From the NCBI GenBank assembly GCA_963820545.1, contig CAWGAJ010000002.1, positions 1,240,001-1,304,000 of the forward strand: a stretch of 64,000 nt of DNA, read 5' to 3'. A program made the position numbers and the translations under genes. This stretch comes from CAWGAJ01 sp963820545 (lineage in GTDB: Bacteria; Planctomycetota; Planctomycetia; Pirellulales; Thermoguttaceae). This document shows positions 37,731-45,111 of the stretch, piece after piece. Numbering within the stretch: position 1 is the stretch's first letter; each line of letters opens with the position of its first letter. The notes beneath the pieces are model-generated. The model was not told the DNA's origin, did not search any database, and saw only the letters and a list, made by a program, of their open reading frames with translations.

Positions 37731-39461
37731 ATGTCGAAACGTAAACCACCTTTGCTAGTCGCTAAAACGCCGTCTCCCCCTCCAACCAAATCTTTCTTGG
37801 GTCGCCATACGCCCTCGGCGGCATCGATCCGTGAGACCATCGAATCCATCGCGGTTGCCTTTGTGTTGGCCTTTTTGTTCCGCACTTTTGAGGCCGAGGC
37901 CTTTGTGATTCCCACCGGCTCGATGGCGCCGACACTGATGGGACGACATAAAGACGTCAAATGTCCAATATGTAATTACCCTTTCCAGGCGAACGCCAGC
38001 GATGAAGTGGATCGGGAAGGCCGGCCCAAGCTCATAAATGATCAGGTGGGATGCTGCACCTGCCCCATGTGCCGCCATACCATGGATCTCAACCAGCAGA
38101 ACTGGGAACCGTCGTATTCGGGCGACCGCATTATCGTCGATAAATTTTCCTACCAATTCAATGATCCAAAACGCTGGGATGTAATCGTCTTTTACTTTCC
38201 CGAGGAAGCCCACGACAATTTCATCAAACGGCTGGTCGGTTTGCCCAGGGAAACGGTCCGCATCCGCTTCGGCGATATCTGGATTCGCAACGACAAGGAC
38301 GACGCGCCAAAGCGCGACGCGGATGGAGAATTCATAATCGCCCGCAAACCGCCGGAAAAACTTTTGGCCATGCTCCAGCCGGTCTTCGACAATGACTATA
38401 TGCCGGCGATAGCCAAATACGGCTGGCCGGACCACTGGCAAGTCGCGCCGACCACCAGCGGATCGGGCGCCGGGAGCTCGAACGATCATGCGGTTTTCCA
38501 ACTCGCCGGCGAAATTTGGCTGCGTTACCAGCATCTTGTGCCGTCCTTTGCCCAGTGGGCCAAGCGGGAAACAACCGGACAGTCGCCTGGAGAGCCGCTC
38601 AAACCCCAATTGATTACCGATTTTGCACCCTACAATACCAGCCGTTCCCGCTCGATATCGGAAATCAGGATGAACCCTAGTCCCGATCAGTTGGGACTGC
38701 ACTGGGTGGGCGACCTGGCGGTTTCGGCCACTGTGGAACTGGAAAGCGCCGTTGGGCAAGTCGTGTTAGAGCTTGTCAAAGGCGGGCGGCAATTCCGATG
38801 CCGACTAGACGCCGCTACCGGTGAGGCCGCGCTCTCGATAAGCGGAGAAGACGTGCAACATTTCCATCCCGCGGCGCAGACAAAATTCCGTGGGCCGGGC
38901 AAACACGATTTGATCTTCTCCAACTGCGATCGCCAATTGCTACTCTGGGTAGATGGCAAATTGGTCGAGTTCGACTCGCCCGCCACTTACGACGATTTGC
39001 ACAATAACCGTCCCACGCCGCTGGACCTTGAGCCGGTGGGTATCGCGTCGCTGGGCGCCCGGATGAAATTAAGCCATCTGAAAGTATTTCGTGATATTTA
39101 TTACCTTGCCGTGGATAAAGAAGTGGAATTCCTGCATGATTACATTTACCCGCCTCAATTGTTAGCCCTGGGAAGATCGGCGCAATTTTTTTCTGATCCC
39201 GCGCAGTGGAGCGCCTTTAACGAGTCCAATATGCGGATGGTCGAATTTAGCTTAAAAGCCCAGCAATATTTCGCCCTGGGCGATAATAGCAGCAAAAGCC
39301 GCGATGGCCGGCTGTGGAACAAGCAATATTGGATTAATCGCGAATTGCTCAAAGGCAATGCCCTTTTTATCTATTGGCCGCACTCCTGGAATCGAATCCC
39401 TTATGTAAACATTCCCTTCCCCTATTTCCCCAATTTTTCCCGAATGCATTTTATAAAGTAA
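37731..39461 (+). CDS. lepB: Signal peptidase I with Zn-ribbon and large sheet-rich insertion
   Basis: 576 residues, twice the usual length. The transmembrane helix (ESIAVAFVLAFLF) is followed by IPTGSMAPTLMG (nucleophile Ser64), a zinc ribbon (CPIC at 78-81, then CCTCPMC near 108-114) and the catalytic Lys166 in NFIKRLVGLPRE. A long insertion (about 180-500) has beta-rich lectin-like segments (ATVELESAVGQVVLELVKGG..., KHDLIFSNCDRQLLLWVDG). The final signature QYFALGDNSSKSRDGRLW and a hydrophobic C-terminus follow. It forms a tandem pair with the gene at 36045. Both probably sit in the cytoplasmic membrane with the catalytic face outside. Confidence 0.95.
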   Translation: MSKRKPPLLVAKTPSPPPTKSFLGRHTPSAASIRETIESIAVAFVLAFLFRTFEAEAFVIPTGSMAPTLMGRHKDVKCPICNYPFQANASDEVDREGRPKLINDQVGCCTCPMCRHTMDLNQQNWEPSYSGDRIIVDKFSYQFNDPKRWDVIVFYFPEEAHDNFIKRLVGLPRETVRIRFGDIWIRNDKDDAPKRDADGEFIIARKPPEKLLAMLQPVFDNDYMPAIAKYGWPDHWQVAPTTSGSGAGSSNDHAVFQLAGEIWLRYQHLVPSFAQWAKRETTGQSPGEPLKPQLITDFAPYNTSRSRSISEIRMNPSPDQLGLHWVGDLAVSATVELESAVGQVVLELVKGGRQFRCRLDAATGEAALSISGEDVQHFHPAAQTKFRGPGKHDLIFSNCDRQLLLWVDGKLVEFDSPATYDDLHNNRPTPLDLEPVGIASLGARMKLSHLKVFRDIYYLAVDKEVEFLHDYIYPPQLLALGRSAQFFSDPAQWSAFNESNMRMVEFSLKAQQYFALGDNSSKSRDGRLWNKQYWINRELLKGNALFIYWPHSWNRIPYVNIPFPYFPNFSRMHFIK

Positions 39462-39504
39462 GGATTAACTGATTTGCTGATTGAAAAAATAATTAAAAAT
39501 GATT

Positions 39505-39530
39505 GCTGAACCCTGAACCCTGAACCCTAT
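39505..39530. repeat. Heptamer repeat upstream of lptB
   Basis: Three exact tandem CTGAACC units (TGAACCCTGAACCCTGAACC, then CTATC) end at the base before the lptB ATG. Confidence 0.75.
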
Positions 39531-39531
39531 C

Positions 39532-40320
39532 ATGCTCGAAGTCCAAGGACTGGTAAAAATATACGGTCTAAGACGCGTGGTCGACGGCGTGGATTTCCGC
39601 GTTGATCAAGGAGAGATCGTCGGTCTTTTGGGCCCCAACGGCGCAGGCAAAACCACCTGCTTCCGCATGACCTGCGGCATGATCGTGCCTAATGCCGGCA
39701 CGGTGAAGATCAACGGGGTGGACGTCACGCATTGGCCCATGTACCTGCGGGCCCGCGAGAGCGGCATGGGATATCTGGCCCAGGAATCCAGCGTGTTCCG
39801 CAAACTGACCGTGGAAAAAAACCTTCTGGGCGTGATGGAAATGCTGGGCTTCGACCGCAAAAGCCGCTACCGCCGCTGCGATGAACTGCTGGAACAGTTC
39901 GACATCAAACGGCTCCGCAAATCCTTGGCCTTGTCGCTTTCGGGCGGGGAACGCCGCCGCCTGGAAATCGCCCGCTCGCTGGTCTCCAATCCCAAAATAA
40001 TTTTACTCGACGAGCCGTTCACGGGCATCGATCCGGTGACCATCGCCAGCATTCAAAGAATCATCCATCAATTGCGGGCCAAAGGGATCGCCATCTTGAT
40101 CACCGATCACCAGGTCCGCGAAACGCTGCAAATCACCGATCGCAGTTATGTGATCCGCTCGGGCAAGGTCCTTTGCCACGGCCATCCACACGAGGTACTG
40201 GCCAATCCCGAGGCCCGCAAATACTACTTCGGCGAAGACATGGATATCGGGCGTAAAGGTCTGGTCACGCCAGTCCATGCCGACGCCCGGCAGGGCGCCG
40301 AAATTCCCCGCCGCCGCTAG
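39532..40320 (+). CDS. lptB: LPS export ABC transporter ATP-binding protein LptB
   Basis: 262 residues. It has Walker A GPNGAGKTT, Q-loop AQESSVFRKLTVEKN, signature LSGGERRRLEIARS and Walker B IILLDEPFTGIDPV, with the LptB-type ITDHQVRETLQITDR H-loop. It energises LPS or lipid transport to the outer membrane with LptFG. It stands downstream of the two signal peptidases, so this is an envelope-biogenesis cluster. The C-terminal tail (ARQGAEIPRRR) is a short extension. Confidence 0.95.
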   Translation: MLEVQGLVKIYGLRRVVDGVDFRVDQGEIVGLLGPNGAGKTTCFRMTCGMIVPNAGTVKINGVDVTHWPMYLRARESGMGYLAQESSVFRKLTVEKNLLGVMEMLGFDRKSRYRRCDELLEQFDIKRLRKSLALSLSGGERRRLEIARSLVSNPKIILLDEPFTGIDPVTIASIQRIIHQLRAKGIAILITDHQVRETLQITDRSYVIRSGKVLCHGHPHEVLANPEARKYYFGEDMDIGRKGLVTPVHADARQGAEIPRRR

Positions 40321-40349
40321 CCGGATTCGTTCTATCTATTTTTGGGTGC

Positions 40350-40372
40350 CACTGGCTGCTTGTCAGCCAGTG
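40350..40372. repeat. REP-like hairpin, family B
   Basis: CACTGGCTG-CTTGT-CAGCCAGTG, a 9-bp perfect stem just downstream of lptB, preceded by TTTTTGGGTGC. It could end the lptB transcript. Confidence 0.65.
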
Positions 40373-40471
40373 CATGGGTGTCATGCCTCTCGATTGCAGG
40401 GGTAAGCCATAGTCTATAGACTACACGTGGATGGCACGTACAACCTTTCGTTGACTAAAAATATTCTTACC

Positions 40472-41263
40472 ATGCTGCACGCTAATATAAAACTTGGTTT
40501 AGGATTGATCGGCATCGGCAGACAGTGGGGACATGTGGGGATTCAAGTGCCGGAAGAGACAGAAGCCCTTCGCTTTTTAAAAGGCGAGTTTCAATTGGGT
40601 CTGGATTTTTTTGATACGGCGGCTTCTTACGGATCGAGTGAAGAGCGTTTAGGAAAATTTTTGCAAACATTAAGCAGTGAACAGAGAGACCGCATCACAG
40701 TCTCGACGAAATTCGGCGACCACTGGGACTGGCAAACCCGGAATTCTTACGTTGATCACTCGTTCGATGCCCTCCGGGCAAGTCTCGATCGGAGTATCTC
40801 CAGATTAGGGAAGATCGATATTCTCCAATTGCACAAGACAACTCCCCAAGTGCTGAAAAGCGCTGATCTAAAACGGGTGATGGATTACGCACGCAGGAAA
40901 GGCATAGCGGTTTTTGGGGCCAGCATCAGCGACGTGGAGTCCGGGCAAATGGTTTGCGAAAACGATGCGTTTTCCGTAATCCAATGCCCATATAACGTGG
41001 AAAATACAAAGTTTGCGGAGATCATCGACCTGGCCGCGGAAAAACACAAACTGGTACTGACCAACCGCCCATTCGGGATGGGAAAAATTCTATATCACGA
41101 AACCCTTGAAGCCGCGGATAAAAAAGCCCGGCAAATCGCGGCCTACGCATTCATTCTCCAGAAAAAGTTCCGCGGCTTCATCCTCACGGGAACAAAGTCA
41201 CTGGCACACCTGCGGGAAAACCTGGATGCTTTTCGGCTCGCAGCGCAGGGTGTAGCCGGTTGA
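40472..41263 (+). CDS. Aldo/keto reductase
   Basis: 263 residues. LGLGLIGIGRQWG, FFDTAASYGSSEERLGKFL (the DTA..Y catalytic Asp-Tyr region), TKFGDHW (Lys), LDRSISRLGKIDILQLHK and AFILQKKFRGFILTGTKSLAHLREN are the usual AKR blocks. NAD(P)H-dependent oxidoreductase; the substrate is unknown. The start MLHAN was chosen because the family begins there; the frame is open to 40427. Confidence 0.9.
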   Translation: MLHANIKLGLGLIGIGRQWGHVGIQVPEETEALRFLKGEFQLGLDFFDTAASYGSSEERLGKFLQTLSSEQRDRITVSTKFGDHWDWQTRNSYVDHSFDALRASLDRSISRLGKIDILQLHKTTPQVLKSADLKRVMDYARRKGIAVFGASISDVESGQMVCENDAFSVIQCPYNVENTKFAEIIDLAAEKHKLVLTNRPFGMGKILYHETLEAADKKARQIAAYAFILQKKFRGFILTGTKSLAHLRENLDAFRLAAQGVAG

Positions 41264-41283
41264 AGGTAAAAAAAACGGGGCTC

Positions 41284-41915
41284 TTATCCGCCGAAGTGCG
41301 AAACAAAGATCTTCACTCCGATGAGGATCAGCACGATGCCGCCTGCGATATCGGCCCAACGACCCCAGCGCGCGCCGATGCTGCCGCCGAAGGTGATGCC
41401 CACGGCGCTGACGCTGGCTGTAACCACGCCGATCACCACGCTGGGCAGCCAGATCGAGACTCCCAAAAGCGCCATGCTTACACCCACTGCCAAGGCGTCG
41501 ATGCTGGTGGCCAGCGAGAGCAGGACCAGCGTCAAACCTCGGGTAGGATCTCCCTTGGAATTCAACTGCTTTCCATCAAAAAATTGGGCATCAAGCATTG
41601 CGATGCTGGCAAAATCTACCCTGGAATTCAATTGCTTTTCAGCGCTGGCTTGCCAAAGCATTTTTAAGCCCACAAATGTAAGCAGTCCCAAGGCAACCCA
41701 GTGGTCATATTCATGAATATAATGGCTCAACTGTTGACCGGCCAACCAGCCGATCACCGGCATTAAGAACTGAAACAGTCCGAAGTGAAAGGCCATCCGA
41801 AAGGTATGCGCGGCGTTACCCGCTCAAGACTCAATCCCGTGGCAATCGACACCGCAAAGGCATCCATGGCCAATCCTAGCGAAATGCCCAAAATGCTCAG
41901 CCAACTCAGTTCCAT
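41284..41915 (-). CDS. mntP: Manganese efflux pump MntP, frameshifted and with an in-frame insertion
   Basis: Exporter of Mn2+ with six transmembrane helices. ATG 41915 gives ELSWLSILGISLGLAMDAFAVSIATG, then a frame break at GCGC 41808-41811; removing GC gives VTPHTFRMAFHFGLFQFLMPVIGW. HWVALGLLTFVGLKML (helix 3) and LSLATSIDALAVGVSMALL (helix 4, with the conserved D-A) follow. An extra segment of about 30 residues between helices 3 and 4, rich in imperfect repeats (KQLNS twice), comes from a DNA insertion with direct repeats at 41555-41572 and 41622-41638. Confidence 0.92.
41555..41638. repeat. Direct repeats inside mntP
   Basis: TTGGAATTCAACTGCTTT (41555-41572) and TGGAATTCAATTGCTTT (41622-41638), plus matching flanks, bracket about 50 bases of extra DNA. 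The insert keeps the frame. Confidence 0.7.
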
Positions 41916-42028
41916 GGAAGCGTAAGTTCAAATTTGGATGTCGTTTAGTAGTTCACAGCCGGCAACTTCAAGAATCTACCGGAAAATGATTTATAGAGGA
42001 ATACCTAGTCCGCATTTCTCACCAATGT

Positions 42029-42168
42029 GTAGGGTGGGTCAAGCAAACTGTTTTCTTGGTGGGACTTCGGTCGCGGATTATATGCTCGCCATCGTACAGG
42101 CTGTAAATTACATATTGATCAGTTTGCGTGGACCCACCAACAACTTGCGCGACCTTGTCCCACCCTAC
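42029..42168. mobile_element. MITE-like element with 15-bp terminal inverted repeats
   Basis: GTAGGGTGGGTCAAG (42029-42043) and CTTGTCCCACCCTAC (42154-42168) are inverted with one mismatch, flanking 140 bp. A second inverted pair, TTGGTGGG and CCCACCAA, lies inside. No coding capacity. It resembles intergenic MITEs moved by a transposase in trans; no such transposase is in the window. Confidence 0.6.
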
Positions 42169-42209
42169 GATGAGAAATGCGGGCTAGGGAATAATGGCCC
42201 TCACCCTGA

Positions 42210-42230
42210 CCCTCTCCCAGAGGGAGAGGG
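42210..42230. repeat. REP-like hairpin CCCTCTCCC-AGA-GGGAGAGGG
   Basis: Perfect 9-bp stem with a 3-base loop. A partial copy, GGAGGGAGAGGGGACTTTT, follows at about 42252-42270, just downstream of the URO-D-like gene. Confidence 0.65.
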
Positions 42231-42281
42231 GACTATTATGATAGACTTTGCCGGAGGGAGAGGGGACTTTTGGGATAGGTT

Positions 42282-43433
42282 TTACGTGTAAAAACCGTAT
42301 TCGTACGCGGCTTCGTAGAGGGCGATAATGTTTTCCGGCGGGACGTCGGCTTGGATGTTGTGCACGTTGTTGAACACGTAACCGCCGCCGGGCTTCCAGA
42401 TCTCCAGGTTGCGGCGCACGTGCTCGCGCACCACATCCGGTGAAGCCGAGGGCAGCACGTGCTGGGCGTCGATTGCGCCGCCCCAAAATACCAGTTGCTC
42501 GCCGAACTTGGTTTTCAATTCCTGGGGAGACATGCCTTTCGCGCTGATCTGCACGGGATTGATGATCTGGATGCCATTGTCGATCAGATCGGGCAGATAA
42601 CACATGCAAGCCCCGCAGGTGTGATACCAGACTTTGGCGTTGGTGCGCGAGCGGATGTATTGAACGAGCTGTTTTTGCCGCGGCTTGACCACGCGGCGAT
42701 AAAAATCGGGCTGAAACAAAGGCCCGGTCTGCCCGCTAAGGTCGTCGCCGATCATGATCACGTCGACCAGGTCGCCCACCTCGTCGAAAAAGCCGCGGAA
42801 CCAGTCCAGCCAGAACTTCAAGGTCTGATCCAAGAGGGCCGCGCAAAACTCGGGCTCTGAAAGCATGTCCATGAACCATTGTTCCAGTCCGCGCATGTAC
42901 CAGCAATACTCGTAAACCACGCCCGCAATCCCATTGATCACGGCATAAGGGGTCTCTTTCTTCAAAAGTTGCACCCGCTCGCGCAGCCCCGCGAAGCGAC
43001 TGGGATCGTAGCCCTGGGGAAAGGGATAATCGGCCAGATCCTTGAGCGTGGCTTTGGCCAGCGGATGAAGGGAGACGTCCATATAGTAGGGACGATCGTC
43101 GGGCATGGACCAGACCACGCCGAATTCGTCGGTCAAATCGTGCCAGAGCCGGCCGCCGCGGCGATTTTTTACGATCTCGCCCTGGAAACCCTCGGGGGCC
43201 TTGGCGGCCACGTAGCGGGTGTCGACGTGAAAACGCTCCAGCACCGCCTCGCAGGGCTGGGCGAGTTGCTGCACGGCGTCCATAATTGTCAACTGATCGT
43301 CGATCCCCAAGCGGTCGAGCAACTTTTGATAAGCGAATTTGTGGATGCCGGTTTGATTGCCCCCCAAGTCGATGGGCACGCGGTCGGGCTGCTGGTGCTC
43401 AAGGGCTTTGAGGACGCGCTCGCGCGATGTCAT
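42282..43433 (-). CDS. Uroporphyrinogen decarboxylase-family protein (methyltransferase-type)
   Basis: 383 residues. MTSRERVLKALEHQQPDRVPIDLGG is the start typical of the MtaA/MtbA-like branch. WYHTCGACMCYLPDLIDNGIQIINPVQ carries the His/Cys metal site and GAIDAQHVLP the last signature. These enzymes usually transfer methyl groups to or from corrinoid or other thiol carriers rather than act in haem synthesis (family knowledge). The start MTSRER 43433 is chosen on domain fit; an upstream ATG at 43460 in the same frame cannot be excluded. Confidence 0.88.
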   Translation of the reverse strand: MTSRERVLKALEHQQPDRVPIDLGGNQTGIHKFAYQKLLDRLGIDDQLTIMDAVQQLAQPCEAVLERFHVDTRYVAAKAPEGFQGEIVKNRRGGRLWHDLTDEFGVVWSMPDDRPYYMDVSLHPLAKATLKDLADYPFPQGYDPSRFAGLRERVQLLKKETPYAVINGIAGVVYEYCWYMRGLEQWFMDMLSEPEFCAALLDQTLKFWLDWFRGFFDEVGDLVDVIMIGDDLSGQTGPLFQPDFYRRVVKPRQKQLVQYIRSRTNAKVWYHTCGACMCYLPDLIDNGIQIINPVQISAKGMSPQELKTKFGEQLVFWGGAIDAQHVLPSASPDVVREHVRRNLEIWKPGGGYVFNNVHNIQADVPPENIIALYEAAYEYGFYT

Positions 43434-43574
43434 GCTTTCCCGGCGGTTCGATTTTTTTATCATCGCGTCACCCATAGTGCTAGAATTAATCACGAAAACT
43501 ATAGCCGCATCCAAAATGAAAGTAGATGCTTAAACAGCAGCCGCTAGTGGGCATTTCAACGCAACTCGGTGTGC

Positions 43575-43640
43575 CACTGCTTGCTTGCAAGCAGTGCCGT
43601 TTGAAACGCCGAAAAAAACACTGCTTGTGAACAAGCAGTG
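43575..43640. repeat. Two REP-like hairpins of family B
   Basis: CACTGCTTG-CTTG-CAAGCAGTG (43575-43596) and CACTGCTTG-TGAA-CAAGCAGTG (43619-43640) have identical 9-bp stems. They lie between convergent-side genes and are separated by 22 bases. A half copy, AAGCAGTGGCACATAAATG, occurs near 59390. Confidence 0.7.
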
Positions 43641-43719
43641 GCACACATAAGGTACGTTTTCGTCATTTTTAGTAGATGGTTTCTCAGTGTTGCTTGCCCA
43701 CGGGTTCGGTGGCCACGTT

Positions 43720-44865
43720 TTATTTGGAAATATCCGCCTTAAGTGCAACTATATATTGTTGCAAACCCGTTCGGGTAACGGCAAAACCCGGCAAGTCGGC
43801 GACGGTTTTATATTCCTCATTCTGGTTCACCTCGTCGAATCGCTGGAGAATCTTTTCCAACTTGGTATTTAGTTCGGCGCTGGTTTGTGAAGACTGGGTA
43901 AGGAGATTTCCCAATTCCTCAATTTTTAGATATGCCTTCCAGCCGGCGCCGGTGGAAATGTTGTCCAAAGAACGCTTCAGCGTCAGAGATTTGGCATTTA
44001 GAATATGTGCCTGACGCTGGAGAACGGGCAAGTCGTATTCTTTCAAGGCAACTTGTAGCGTCTGAAAACTCCAAGGCTGGGTAATTACTTCATAATCCGG
44101 ATTCTTAGCCGCGTCGTCGAACTTTTTCGCCAGACCGGCAACCAGCGCCAGTGCTGCCGGATCAAGCGGGCCCGTGGGCGACGAAGTAACGTGCGCTTTT
44201 AATTCGGCGAGCTTGAAATGTTTTTTCCAGCCCGCTCCCGTGTTGAATCCATCCAAATATTGACTGTAATTATCCAATGCCACGGCAATCATCATGCGCA
44301 GTTGATCGTCGGTCAGGCGTGCCACTTGTCCGGCCGAGGGCACGGGAGGGTGCTCCATGTCCGGCGGGGTTGCAGGCGGCGAAGTAGTATCGGCGGGATA
44401 GTAAATATACTCGGAACCGGAATAATAATACTGCGGCTCATTGCTGTAATAGTAGCGATGATAATTGTTATAGTACGGAGCGTACCAATCGTAATCATCA
44501 TAGCCAAAGGGAATGCCTATTCCCCAGTGAAAATCTCTTGATCCGCCGCCAAAATATAAACCGGAACCGCCATACCCATTGCCATAAAAGCCCCCGCCGT
44601 GATAGTCTCTAACGCGATACCCATCGCCGTAAAAACCTCGATTATCATGCGGAGGAGGAACATTTCCCACACCGATATGAAATCCTGGAGAACCTACGCC
44701 GATGCTGTATCCAAAACTCCCGGAGTTGCCGCCGCCACCGCCGCCACCGCCGCCGCCACCGCCGCCGCCACCGCCGCTGCCGCCATGTCCGCGAGGTGGA
44801 GCTGCCCAACTTACAGAAACCATTAAAGCCACTATCACAATCAAACAGATTGTCCAGCGATACAT
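43720..44865 (-). CDS. Secreted Gly-rich protein with a duplicated C-terminal module
   Basis: 381 residues. It has a signal peptide (MYRWTICLIVIVALMVSVSWA-AP), a polyglycine run and a Gly/Tyr-rich region (residues about 25-155, with YDDYDWYAPYYNNYHRYYY). Two copies of a roughly 100-residue module follow. Both contain TGAGW: FNTGAGWKKHFKLAEL then ISTGAGWKAYLKIEEL, and each is followed by LDP/LNTKLEKI and a (K/N)NPDYEVI or NQNEEYKTV segment. The module is not one I can name. The Tyr/Gly-rich half suggests a surface or matrix protein. Low-complexity DNA makes the polyglycine length uncertain. Confidence 0.75.
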   Translation of the reverse strand: MYRWTICLIVIVALMVSVSWAAPPRGHGGSGGGGGGGGGGGGGGGGNSGSFGYSIGVGSPGFHIGVGNVPPPHDNRGFYGDGYRVRDYHGGGFYGNGYGGSGLYFGGGSRDFHWGIGIPFGYDDYDWYAPYYNNYHRYYYSNEPQYYYSGSEYIYYPADTTSPPATPPDMEHPPVPSAGQVARLTDDQLRMMIAVALDNYSQYLDGFNTGAGWKKHFKLAELKAHVTSSPTGPLDPAALALVAGLAKKFDDAAKNPDYEVITQPWSFQTLQVALKEYDLPVLQRQAHILNAKSLTLKRSLDNISTGAGWKAYLKIEELGNLLTQSSQTSAELNTKLEKILQRFDEVNQNEEYKTVADLPGFAVTRTGLQQYIVALKADISK

Positions 44866-45111
44866 AATTGTTCTCCTTTCCTTTCGGAAATGACACGCAA
44901 TTAAAAGACTAGGAATTGGGAATTTTATCGACCATTATCTCCTCATGGATCTTGCTATGGAAATTTTATGTATTTGCTCAATTTGGTTCAATTCCGATTG
45001 TGTTTAATAATTTTTACATGATTTTTGCCATGGTATTGCGGCATCTTGCCCAAATTGCCATGATAGGGTCCCTTGATAGCTTTATCGTGAGATAATAGGC
45101 TGCAAAACAGT

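Noticed and set aside
37755..38759. 334-codon minus-strand frame across the second signal peptidase
   Set aside because: Overlaps conserved LepB motifs in the plus strand and has no family features of its own.
44702..44893. Proline-rich small protein on the plus strand
   Set aside because: It is the reverse strand of the polyglycine run of the secreted protein at 43720-44865.
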